Shown: positions 11,651 to 19,653 of the stretch, piece by piece
Position numbering within the stretch: the first letter of the stretch is position 1
How the letters are laid out: the number at the start of each line of letters is the position of its first letter
NCBI GenBank assembly: GCA_963764825.1
Contig: CAVXUA010000008.1
Location: 1-64,000 of the forward strand
Length of the DNA: 64,000 nt
Reading direction: 5' to 3'
Source: JAZGGS01 sp963764825
GTDB lineage: Bacteria > Bacteroidota > Ignavibacteria > Ignavibacteriales > Ignavibacteriaceae
The notes under the pieces: generated by a model
Seen by the model: only the letters and a program-made list of their open reading frames with translations
Databases searched by the model: none
What the model was told of the DNA's origin: nothing
Program-made: the position numbers and the translations under genes

Positions 11651-11839
11651 ATGAAATCTCTAAAATGTGATCTCTGCGAAACCAAAATTGAAGGTGAGGA
11701 CTTTGATTCTTGGTTTAAGGCAGCTTATGCTCATTGGACTTCCAATCACGCCGACGTAATGAAGGCTATGGAAGGAAAACCTAAAGAAGAAGGTGAAAAA
11801 TGGATGGCAGAAGCCAAAAAAAAGTTTGATGCTGCTTAA
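11651..11839 (+). CDS. Small DUF1059-like cytoplasmic protein
   Basis: 62 aa without a signal peptide, starting MKSLKCDLCETKIEGEDF and continuing with a His near AHWTSNHADVM. The C-x2-C plus His layout resembles the small DUF1059 family. An AAAAGGA ribosome site precedes the ATG. It is the only member of this cluster lacking an export signal and lies between two copies of a ~73-bp repeat, as if inserted into or duplicated within the run. Function unknown. Confidence 0.55.
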   Translation: MKSLKCDLCETKIEGEDFDSWFKAAYAHWTSNHADVMKAMEGKPKEEGEKWMAEAKKKFDAA

Positions 11840-11867
11840 CTATTGTTTGAGAAAGATAATGCGACCG

Positions 11868-11940
11868 ATGAAAAAATCCTCGAGGCTAAAACCTGAAAAA
11901 CCAAAAAGTTAATTAATCAATTCATTAAATAAAAAAGGAG
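11868..11940 (+). repeat. Imperfect direct repeat, copy 2
   Basis: Begins ATGAAAAAATCCTCGAGGCT and can be read as MKKSSRLKPEKPKS then stop, matching the tail MKKASGLKLEQPKG at 11571. It also includes the TTAATCAATT-type spacer and the AAAAAAGGAG ribosome site of the next gene. The piece has no gene of its own and looks like a leftover gene end. Confidence 0.55.
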
Positions 11941-11942
11941 AG

Positions 11943-12428
11943 ATGATGAAATCTCTTAAAAGAACATCGTTTGTAATGTTAATTTTTCTTATTCTCAGTT
12001 TTTCTGCTGATTTGTTTGCACAAACCCCGATGGTTTCGGCAGAGGACGAGGTTATAGCTTTAACTTATAAGATCTGGAAAGCAGAGATGAATAAAAATAT
12101 GACGGGTATGAATAAATATTTATCGGATGACTATACCGAATTTAACCCTACTTATTCAACCCGTATTGATGGTAAAAAATTGAATGTTACACTATCAGAG
12201 ACGATTAGCATGAATGGTGGGACAATACTGGCCGCTGAAATGCTGAATCCTAAGGTTCAGGTTTACGGTGATGTGGCGATCCTCACTTACAACTATGCAG
12301 GTGTAAGTAAAGATAACGAAGGCAAGATTAATAACACCAAAGCTAAATCAACACGTGTATATGTGAAAATGAACGGTGAATGGAAGCTCGTCCATGCCAA
12401 TTTTGCTTTAGATCCATCAGAGAATTAA
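11943..12428 (+). CDS. Exported DUF4440/SnoaL-like (NTF2-fold) protein
   Basis: 161 aa with two adjacent ATG codons after an AAAAAAGGAG site. A signal peptide ends at DLFAQ. The mature part has EVIALTYKIWKAEMNKNM, an FNP turn, a central beta part and WKLVHANFALDP at the end, the usual layout of DUF4440 NTF2-like proteins. The family is structurally uniform but functionally mixed (small-molecule binding or isomerase-type roles), so the substrate cannot be named. Confidence 0.75.
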   Translation: MMKSLKRTSFVMLIFLILSFSADLFAQTPMVSAEDEVIALTYKIWKAEMNKNMTGMNKYLSDDYTEFNPTYSTRIDGKKLNVTLSETISMNGGTILAAEMLNPKVQVYGDVAILTYNYAGVSKDNEGKINNTKAKSTRVYVKMNGEWKLVHANFALDPSEN

Positions 12429-12459
12429 AATTTTTATAAACAAAAAAAAAGGAATAGCT

Positions 12460-12906
12460 ATGAAACATTTCAAATTAATCGCAATCATTTTTCTGTTTGC
12501 TGTATCAGCCAGCAGCACCTTCGCTGGGGATAAAGAAGATGTACTAGCTTTAATTAGTAAAAACATAGATGCTTTTAATAAGCAGGATTACAAAACCTAT
12601 TTTTCATCTTTTGTGAGCGACAATACTGAATTCCCATACGTTGTATCACCATTGCGCCACGATGCCGCAATGTGGAAAAGCTTTATAGAAGGGACTGCAT
12701 CTCTTGCATACGTTAATTATCATCAACAGGATGAACAAGTTCAGGTTTATAACGGAAATACAGCAATAGTAACTGGTTATTTTACTTTTAAGTGGATGGA
12801 AAAAGGTGGACAGATGAATTATCAAACGGGAAGAGCCACCATGGTCTTAGTAAAGCAAGATGGAAAGTGGATGACAGCACACATGCATTTTTCAAAAATG
12901 TTTTAA
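12460..12906 (+). CDS. Exported NTF2-like protein (DUF4440/SnoaL type)
   Basis: 148 aa with a signal peptide ending STFAG. DVLALISKNIDAFNKQDY is the first helix of an NTF2-like fold, and GKWMTAHMHFSKMF is its terminal strand with a His pair. It lies 31 bp after the preceding paralogue-like gene and has its own AAAAGGAATAG ribosome site. Similar in fold but weakly similar in sequence to its neighbours. Confidence 0.7.
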   Translation: MKHFKLIAIIFLFAVSASSTFAGDKEDVLALISKNIDAFNKQDYKTYFSSFVSDNTEFPYVVSPLRHDAAMWKSFIEGTASLAYVNYHQQDEQVQVYNGNTAIVTGYFTFKWMEKGGQMNYQTGRATMVLVKQDGKWMTAHMHFSKMF

Positions 12907-12947
12907 GTCAATAAACAAAACTAATTCTTAACCAAAGGGAGAAAAAA

Positions 12948-13466
12948 TTGAAATCATTAATAAAAATTCTTTCATTAAATACTTTTACTCTTATAATCAC
13001 GATTATTTTTATCACAGGATGTCAGCAGCAGACGGATAATTCTAACAATCAGGTAGAAGACAACATTAAAATGTATACAAATGTTTGGGATGAAATTCTG
13101 AACAAAGGAAACATTGATATGATTGATACACAATTTGCATCAAATTATGTTAATAAAACTGTGTCATCAACAGTGAACGGACAAGCCGAAGCAAAAGAAT
13201 TCTTTGGTGCATTTTTAACCGGTTTTTCTGATATCAAGTTTGTTGTTGATGAAATATTCGGGGTAGATGATCGTATCATTAAGCGATGGACTTTCAGCGG
13301 AACACATAGTGGTGAATTCTCAGGTATAGCGGCAACAGGCAATCAAATAACACTCCAGGGAGTTAGCGTGGCGAGAATTGTTGATGGGAAAGTTGCCGAA
13401 GAATTTGATTATATGGATGATTTAGGCTTCTTACAGCAGCTCGGTGTAATTCCTCCGATGGAATAG
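12948..13466 (+). CDS. Lipoprotein with SnoaL/ester-cyclase-like domain
   Basis: 172 aa. Translation probably starts at a TTG, placed seven bases after a strong AAGGGAGA ribosome site. The N-terminus has a hydrophobic stretch ending IFITGC, a lipobox, so the product should be membrane anchored. The mature domain (MYTNVWDEILNKGN, then GTHSGEFSGIAATGNQITL, then KVAEEFDYMDDLGFLQQLG) matches the SnoaL-like polyketide-cyclase/ester-cyclase pattern. Part of the exported NTF2-like cluster. Confidence 0.75.
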   Translation: MKSLIKILSLNTFTLIITIIFITGCQQQTDNSNNQVEDNIKMYTNVWDEILNKGNIDMIDTQFASNYVNKTVSSTVNGQAEAKEFFGAFLTGFSDIKFVVDEIFGVDDRIIKRWTFSGTHSGEFSGIAATGNQITLQGVSVARIVDGKVAEEFDYMDDLGFLQQLGVIPPME

Positions 13467-13526
13467 AGAGGTTTAGTTATTTTAATCAAAATAATATTTA
13501 AACATTAATTAATAGGAGCATGTGTT

Positions 13527-13898
13527 ATGACAAAATCACTTTTATTAGTCACTGTATTATTTGCAGTGATGATTTTTGCGGGAAACAGCTTTGCACAAGA
13601 TGCAACTGAAGTAGATCCTGATCACTACAAGGTTGAATTTGAAAACGACGATGTTCGTGTTTTGAGAATCAACTATGAACCTGGAGACAAATCAGTAATG
13701 CACTCACATCCGGAAGGGGTTGTGGTATTTTTAACTGATGGCAACGGCAGGTTTACATATCCGGATGGTAAAACCGAAGATATGGAATTTAATTCAGGCC
13801 TGACTATCTGGACCGCAGCAACAACTCATCAACCTGAAAATACTGGTGATAAACCATTTGAGATAATTCAAATTGAAATGAAAACCAAGAAAGAATAA
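13527..13898 (+). CDS. Exported cupin-domain protein
   Basis: 123 aa with a signal peptide ending NSFAQ. The cupin metal site is visible as SVMHSHPEGVVVFL (H-x-H plus downstream acidic residue) followed by THQPENTG with the distal His. A single small beta-barrel of this kind usually binds a metal and a small ligand. It lies 60 bp after the SnoaL-like lipoprotein gene, in the same run. Confidence 0.8.
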   Translation: MTKSLLLVTVLFAVMIFAGNSFAQDATEVDPDHYKVEFENDDVRVLRINYEPGDKSVMHSHPEGVVVFLTDGNGRFTYPDGKTEDMEFNSGLTIWTAATTHQPENTGDKPFEIIQIEMKTKKE

Positions 13899-13960
13899 TT
13901 AGCACAAATAGAATTAACCTGATAAACAACTTCTTTAACATAAACCGAAAGGAAAACAAA

Positions 13961-14386
13961 ATGAAAAAACTAACTCAAATCTCTGTAATAATGTTCCTAT
14001 CATTATTTGCAGCTGGAAATATTTTTGCACAAAATAATGAACAACCCTTGCTGATCACAAGCTTTAACATGGTACCAATGAGCGATGTTGGGAAAGTTAA
14101 CAAAATGGTCGATTCAGTTTTCACACCAATTCTTAAAGAGCTGGTTGATGAGGGAATGATATATAGTTTTGGGCAATTTATGCATAGCTGGGGCGATGAA
14201 TGGAATCTAAATTTTTGGTATACAGCAAAAGATATGATTTCGTTTGATAAGTTTTGGGACGAGTATGTTACTCGTGTTAATAAACGCTACCCGGGTGCTT
14301 TTGGATCAGTTGTAAAATATTTCCAGGCCCATAAGGATAACATTTATACAATTCGTAATCAGTATCCCGCACCACCTCAGAAATAA
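13961..14386 (+). CDS. Exported protein of unknown function
   Basis: 141 aa with a signal peptide ending GNIFAQ. The mature part is rich in aromatic residues (QFMHSWGDEWNLNFWY, then FDKFWDEYVTRV) and could form a dimeric alpha-beta barrel like NIPSNAP or ABM proteins, but the match is not firm. It is the last gene of the cluster of small exported proteins; a strong terminator lies 12 bp downstream. Confidence 0.6.
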   Translation: MKKLTQISVIMFLSLFAAGNIFAQNNEQPLLITSFNMVPMSDVGKVNKMVDSVFTPILKELVDEGMIYSFGQFMHSWGDEWNLNFWYTAKDMISFDKFWDEYVTRVNKRYPGAFGSVVKYFQAHKDNIYTIRNQYPAPPQK

Positions 14387-14397
14387 TAATTCTTTGT

Positions 14398-14437
14398 AAA
14401 GATGTCATCTTAAAACGAGATGACATCTTTGTTTTTT
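14398..14437 (+). terminator. Rho-independent terminator
   Basis: AAAGATGTCATCT and AGATGACATCTTT form a perfect 13-bp stem with a TAAAACG loop, followed by GTTTTTTATT. It closes the exported NTF2-like/cupin cluster. Confidence 0.92.
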
Positions 14438-14572
14438 ATTTCTGATTGTAATTAGAAATATTTCTTAGATTCTAATTTACTATCTATCCCATGTTAAATC
14501 TGAGACCAACTAAAACACCAATAGTGATGAAATCTGTGCCGCAAATAAAAATAGAAATTTAATTTTTATTTA

Positions 14573-15545
14573 TTATGGATTGGCAGGAGAAGGTCTTGCT
14601 TCGTGGTTAGACTCCTCTTCATCCGGTATATTTAATTCCTCATCTTCTTCACTGAGTACATTTTCCCTGGAATCTATTTCATCAATAAACCAGAATCTTT
14701 TATTCTTAAATTCGGGAGGCAAATCTCCAATCTGCCAGCCAGGATAAGTGGTTTCCAGGAAGTAGTATTTTTTTCCTTTAAATCGATTTGAACTGTCCTC
14801 CACCTGAAACTGAAACACCAAGCATGGCATGTTTATATTTATAACTCCATAGCATTGCACAATCAACATTCATCTTTTCTAAAATAACATAAAGCAGCAG
14901 AGCTTTGGAATCACAATCACCAAACCTGTAAGCAAGAGTACCAATTGGTGGGAAAAGATCGAGCACACCGCCTGGGCGATCGTATGGAATATTTTGAATA
15001 AAAGTTACAACAAAAATTACGCGATCTTTGGAACCAAGATTTTCTTCTTCAAATATTTTATTAAAACCTTCAAATATGGATTTCATCTGTAGTATTGAAT
15101 TGCCGTAAACTCTCCTGTAAACTTCAGCCCACACAATCCTCGCTTCAAGCACCGGGTCGGGCGAGCGCGTTCCAAAATCGATACCAAGCTCTCTGTAGCT
15201 CATCTCTGAAATCTGTTCGATATGATCCATCGCTTTTTTAACATCTTTCTCAAGCAGCCTGAATGACAAATCATATTTTTTCCTGCGAAGATTATTATCC
15301 CTAAATCGCCATGAAAAAGAGGAGTTAATTACTTTCTCATTCGTCAAGCTGTCTGTTACAATTTCATATTTATTTTTTTCCGTTTCATCAACTGATAGAT
15401 CAATATCAGGCAGCTCAATAGAAATGAAGATTACAATTATGATCACAAAGAAAAACAGGAAGAGAAAAGCACAGCCAAAGAATCCCTTCTTCATACATCC
15501 TGCACGCGAGCGTTTGTCTTGCTTTGGCATCTGATTTTGAATCAT
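14573..15545 (-). CDS. Membrane-anchored transglutaminase-like protein, frameshifted
   Basis: After a basic N-terminus there is one transmembrane segment (GCAFLFLFFFVIIIVIFIS, residues ~24-42). The outer part contains the Cys-His-Asp core of the transglutaminase-like superfamily: YRFGDCDSKALLLYV with the Cys, SYKYKHAMLGV with the His, and after a net +1 shift near 14790, FLETTYPGWQIGDLP with the acidic residue. The protein ends in an acidic tail. About 323 aa in total. The DUF350 gene lies 12 bp upstream on the same strand, so the two are probably one operon. Members may be proteases or amidases rather than cross-linking enzymes. Confidence 0.75.
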
Positions 15546-15557
15546 AAATTTACTGTA

Positions 15558-16100
15558 CTATAAATTCCCAATATCGATTAATGAAACCGGCGGGTAAGGA
15601 ATAAGTGAATCTAAAATAGTGGTTATTCCCGGCTGGAGTAAGAGCGCTATTGAGATTATTATAATTCCAAGTAGCAAACTTACAGCAATATTATTCTTTT
15701 TTATTTCTGCTAGCTCATCAAGATCCTTTGTAAGCCACATAAAAAAGTGCATCGCAATATATATGGATGAAAATGCAACTATTCCAGCAATGATTATATG
15801 TAACAGCATGATCAATGCTGTTTGAACGTATGTAGAAAAGATGGCATCGGGATTACGAAGCGTGTTTCCAAATATTGTTATTGCAGATTCTATTGAGTTA
15901 CTTACCACAAGAACTAATGCAATAATGATAGCACCATTCAGGATTGCAACGGCAATGTTGTTATTCTTAAGTTCATCGGTTTCATTTATTCCTTTTATCA
16001 TTTTCCGGAATACTTTTGATGCTGCATAAATAAAAAGTACACCGATAAGCAGCGAAAGTGCTATTTGCACCAACCCAGTTATAAAAAGTATTAAATCCAT
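15558..16100 (-). CDS. DUF350 integral membrane protein (two DUF350 repeats)
   Basis: 180 aa with about four to six membrane segments. Two similar halves each contain a charged loop followed by NNIAVAIL or NNIAVSLLLG (ELKNNNIAVAILNGAIII and EIKKNNIAVSLLLGIIII), the hallmark of DUF350 (YjfL-type) proteins, here duplicated in tandem. First gene of a two-gene unit with the transglutaminase-like protein. Function unknown; the pairing suggests a shared envelope role. Confidence 0.8.
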   Translation of the reverse strand: MDLILFITGLVQIALSLLIGVLFIYAASKVFRKMIKGINETDELKNNNIAVAILNGAIIIALVLVVSNSIESAITIFGNTLRNPDAIFSTYVQTALIMLLHIIIAGIVAFSSIYIAMHFFMWLTKDLDELAEIKKNNIAVSLLLGIIIISIALLLQPGITTILDSLIPYPPVSLIDIGNL

Positions 16101-16174
16101 TATGCCCTCTTTTATTTATTAAAGGGAGTTTTTTAAATGAGTAAATCTCTTTCTGAAAATAAAGTTAACAATAT

Positions 16175-17208
16175 TTGGTTTTACATGTAATTGTATATAG
16201 CTTAAATTTTAGTTGCGGATTATACTTTTATTTTTTGAGTAATGTAATTTTAATTGATGAAAATATATTTATCAAAATATACTTTCGTTTCCCGGATTGT
16301 GATCACGATGGTTTTTATTCAACTAATGCCGGTTGCGTTCCATCGATGAATCCTAATTACAAGTTGGGCTTGCAGAGTTACTGAAGAAGAAAAATACAGA
16401 ACTGCGATTGCACATTTTACAAGGGCTTTAATAGATGACCCAGCAGACTCGGAAATTTATTTTTATCGTGCAATTGCTAAATTCCATCTTGAAGATTTTC
16501 CTGGCGCAATTGATGATTATTCAAGAGCTATTACCCTCAACCGGAACGAATATAAATATTTTCTTAACAGGGGATTGGTGTACGCAACCTTAAATAATTA
16601 CAATGATGCAATAAGAGATTATAACAACGCTGTTGAAATTGATTCTCTTAACCCGGAGGCATTCTTTAATCTGGGTTATGTTAGAGAGCTACTTGAAGAT
16701 AATAATGGTGCAATTGAAAATTATTCAAAATCAATTTTACGCGATTCTACCGATGCAAGATTTTTTGTAAACCGGGGAAACATAAACAGTATAATTGGAG
16801 ATTATGAGCATGCAATAATTGATTATTCTTCAGCTATCAATTTAAACCCGGAAGATGAGATTGCTTACCAAAACAGGGCTGGCGATTATATAAAACTTGG
16901 CAAATTTCCGGAAGGCGATTGCAGATCTTACAAAAGCAATTAAACTTGATCCGATGAACAGTAATTTTTATTACTCCAGGGCAGAAGCAAAAGTTGGTTT
17001 AACTAATTTTCTTGGTGCTGCAGTGGATTATACACACATTATAAATCTCGATCCCGGTGACGCGCTTGCGTATTATAATCGTGGTATTTGCTATGCAAAT
17101 ATTGAATTGAAAGAAAATGCATGTGCAGATTTTATTAAAGCTGGTGACTTGGGTCTGTTCGAAGCTTATGAAGTGATTAAGGAATATTGCAACAAAGATG
17201 AAAAATAG
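16175..17208 (+). CDS. Tetratricopeptide repeat (TPR) protein, frameshifted
   Basis: From about 16385 the protein is a run of TPR units with the usual A-Y/F-N-R-G pattern, for example AIDDYSRAITLN, FFNLGYVRELLEDNNGAIEN, AIIDYSSAINLNPED and YYNRGICYANIELKENACAD. Frames change near 16380 and 16912 (net +1 each). The N-terminus is unclear: 16175 (GTG) starts an in-frame stretch, but an upstream ATG at 16138 in another frame could be the true start with a further indel. TPR solenoids mediate protein-protein contacts; the partner is unknown. Confidence 0.7.
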
Positions 17209-17702
17209 ATGATAGAAATATATTCTGATAATACTTGGTTTGCTAATTGCAATTGTAGGAATCGTTGGTTGCATAATCCCTGCTATACCAGGTCCTCCGC
17301 TGAATTTTATTTCGCTACTTATTTTAGAAATTGCAATTGAAGATGCATTCTCACTCGAGTTTTATATTATATGGGCGAGTAATAACCATCGTTGTTACAG
17401 TGCTCGATTATGTGCTTCCACTATTTGGGGCAAAAGTTTATAAAGCCAGTGGCTACGGCATTTGGGGTTCAATTATTGGAATGATAATAGGAACAATCTT
17501 CTTCCCGCCATTCGGAATGATACTTGGTTTATTGATAGGAGCTATAGTTGGTGAACTGCTTGCTGGTAAAGGGGGATCGGAAGCGCTGAAAGTAGGAAGT
17601 GTAACTTTTATAACCAGCTTACTAATGATTCTGGTTAAACTTGCTGCATCGGGAGTGATGACTTATTATTTCATTGCAAGAGCTGCAGGATATATCTTCT
17701 GA
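17209..17702 (+). CDS. DUF456 membrane protein, frameshifted
   Basis: Begins at the ATG overlapping the TPR gene's stop (TAGATG). After a net +1 shift near 17225 it reads LLIAIVGIVGCIIPAIPGPP, the signature of DUF456 proteins. After a second shift near 17375 it continues through DYVLPLFGAKVYKASGYGIW and a glycine-rich membrane segment (FGMILGLLIGAIVGELLAG). About 163 aa with four or so membrane helices. Function unknown. A terminator follows. Confidence 0.75.
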
Positions 17703-17713
17703 TTTTAAAATAA

Positions 17714-17740
17714 AAAAGGGAGCTAAGCTCCCTTAAAAAA
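17714..17740. terminator. Bidirectional terminator between convergent genes
   Basis: AAGGGAGCT and AGCTCCCTT pair around a minimal loop, flanked by A-rich and T-rich tracts on either strand. It sits between the DUF456 gene (+) and the ferredoxin gene (-). Confidence 0.75.
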
Positions 17741-17756
17741 ATGATATATTTAACGA

Positions 17757-18056
17757 TTATTTTAATATAACGCCAATACGTTCTTTCTTAGCCAGTAATT
17801 CTTCCGGTGTTTCCTGGCGATCAGGATCAGGAATAATTGCCTCACTTGGGCAGGCAGCAATACATTGCGGTTCATCATAATACCCAACACATTCTGTGCA
17901 TTTATCATAAGCTATGTATGTGTGGTCGTCATTTAATGCATCGTGCTCTTCACCGTGCAGCTCCCAGCTGTCACCTGCATTGTAGATCGCATCGTTAGGA
18001 CATTCAATTTCGCAGGCGTTACAGTCAATGCAATCATCAGTTATTAAGAGTGCCAT
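17757..18056 (-). CDS. 2[4Fe-4S] ferredoxin, YfhL/Allochromatium-type
   Basis: 99 aa. The first cluster motif is CIDCNACEIECP near residues 9-20. The second is CTECVGYYDEPQCIAACP near 53-70, with the C-x2-C-x8-C-x3-C spacing typical of YfhL-like ferredoxins rather than the symmetric clostridial type. A 20-residue acidic insert between the motifs (WELHGEEHDALNDD) is longer than usual. Cytoplasmic electron carrier; its redox partner is not visible nearby. A single gene with its own terminator. Confidence 0.92.
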   Translation of the reverse strand: MALLITDDCIDCNACEIECPNDAIYNAGDSWELHGEEHDALNDDHTYIAYDKCTECVGYYDEPQCIAACPSEAIIPDPDRQETPEELLAKKERIGVILK

Positions 18057-18267
18057 ATTATTTGTAATTCCAGATATTTGTGAAAAATTTATAAAAATTA
18101 ACGGTGCTAAATCACAAAAATTATGCCTTAGCTAATCTTTCTAATTTGTTCCTTTTGGCTAATTGGTAGCAGGTTAAGGTTTAAGAACAGGTAGAAATTC
18201 TTTCTTCTTTCCGATAATTACTATCAGAACTGAGAATAGAACCTTAAGCAGAATGTTGTGGGGCGAT

Positions 18268-18630
18268 TTATTTATTAGGGAGGGCAACATTTGTTTCTTT
18301 CTGGTCTATAATGCTTATGATGTTTCTGAAATGCGGGATCATCGGGAAATAATATCCTACAACTTTTACCCTGTATGTTTTACCAACTTGAAACAACGGG
18401 TAAAGATCATCTGCATTACTTTTGTTATGATAATAATTATCCATATTGAGGAAAACTTCATTTTCGGTAAAAATAAAGTATTTTTCTGCCTCACCCTTCC
18501 ATACTTCCTTGTTTACAACAACAATGGTTTCCTCAGTTTCCGAAAAAAAAGGTTCAAAAAACATAAATCCGAAAACTAGTATTACAAGAATTATAATCAC
18601 TCCAAGAAACATAGCCAGTTTTGTCATCAT
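18268..18630 (-). CDS. Small membrane-anchored DUF1523-like protein
   Basis: About 120 aa from the ATG at 18630 (an in-frame TTG at 18645 is also possible). One N-terminal membrane segment (FLGVIIILVILVFGFMFF) is followed by a soluble domain: KYFIFTENEVFLNMDNYY, GKTYRVKVVGYYFPMI and HFRNIISI. This resembles DUF1523 proteins, which have a YLVFTED...N.D core and a terminal pattern of 'NI' after a short hydrophobic patch. Role unknown. About 210 bp without recognised features separate it from the ferredoxin gene. Confidence 0.5.
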   Translation of the reverse strand: MMTKLAMFLGVIIILVILVFGFMFFEPFFSETEETIVVVNKEVWKGEAEKYFIFTENEVFLNMDNYYHNKSNADDLYPLFQVGKTYRVKVVGYYFPMIPHFRNIISIIDQKETNVALPNK

Positions 18631-18863
18631 ACTGCTCGGTGTCAATTTCTCAACTCACTAAATGTTATAGATATTTTTAAATTCTTAAAGTAATTTATTA
18701 GTTACATTTAAGTTACCACAACCACAGAGGTAACTTTTTATATCAAGAAGAATAGTGCCAAACTTATATTATCCGTAAAGTGGATTTTCAGCTTAAAAAA
18801 TTAGTAGTTTTGAAATGGAAAGTTTAATTTTTGAATTATTATTTCATTTTTGCATAAAAAGTG

Positions 18864-19610
18864 ATGAAAATTACCTATCGTTTAATATTTACCCTATTGC
18901 TGATATTAACAGCTTTTACAGGGTGTATTAAGGAAAAAGTGGAAAAGCCAGCAGACAAAATCACCTTGCTTGGAAGTTATGACATTCCTGTATCAGAACC
19001 GTCAGGTTTAACGCTTACCAGCGACCAAAGAGGATTCTGGACGGTTAGTGATGAAGACAGTTCTCTGTATGAACTTGATAGCTATGGAAAGATTATTAAA
19101 AGGATAAAAGTTAAAGGGTTCGATCTTGAAGGTGTAACTATAATTGATGATTCGACTCTAGCAGTAGTTTTGGAAAGAACCCGCGAAGTGGTCGTTTTGG
19201 ATACATCCGGCAAAGAATTACAAAGAGCTAAAATAAATTTGGAAGGTGAGCTGAATTCCGGGCTGGAAGGTATTACTTACAATGATAGTACAAAGAGTTT
19301 TTATGTTGTAAATGAAAAAGATCCTGCACTAATAATTGAGCTTGATAGAGCTCTTAATGAACTAAGAAGAGATACAATAAAATTTGCAGCTGATGTATCC
19401 GGGATTTTTTATGATGAAATTAATAACATGCTCTGGATTTTAAGCGATGAAGATCAGATGGTAATTAAATCAGATATGGAGTTGAACATCATAACTAAGT
19501 TTAAAATTTCAATTATTCAACCTGAGGGAATTACAATTAATAGAAAACATGATAGGATGTATATAATTTCGGATATAGAAGAAAAGTTATCAGTTTACAT
19601 AATAAATTGA
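18864..19610 (+). CDS. SdiA-regulated-type lipoprotein (beta-propeller)
   Basis: 248 aa. A signal peptide ends in LTAFTGC, a lipobox. The mature part has repeated strands such as VSEPSGLTL, GFWTVSDEDSSLYELD, GFDLEGVTIIDDSTLAVV and QPEGITINRKHDRMYIISD, matching the SdiA-regulated (PF06977) propeller family. ATG 18864 is taken; a GTG directly before it is in frame. In this family the function is not defined, although some members bind or sense at the cell envelope. Confidence 0.8.
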   Translation: MKITYRLIFTLLLILTAFTGCIKEKVEKPADKITLLGSYDIPVSEPSGLTLTSDQRGFWTVSDEDSSLYELDSYGKIIKRIKVKGFDLEGVTIIDDSTLAVVLERTREVVVLDTSGKELQRAKINLEGELNSGLEGITYNDSTKSFYVVNEKDPALIIELDRALNELRRDTIKFAADVSGIFYDEINNMLWILSDEDQMVIKSDMELNIITKFKISIIQPEGITINRKHDRMYIISDIEEKLSVYIIN

Positions 19611-19653
19611 TAAAAAACGGTTTGGTGATTTTTTAATAAAAAATAGAAATTAA

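Noticed and set aside
18150..18200. Segment TTGGCTAATTGGTAGCAGG resembling the D-arm of a tRNA
   Set aside because: No acceptor stem, anticodon loop or GGTTCRANNCC T-arm could be paired around it.
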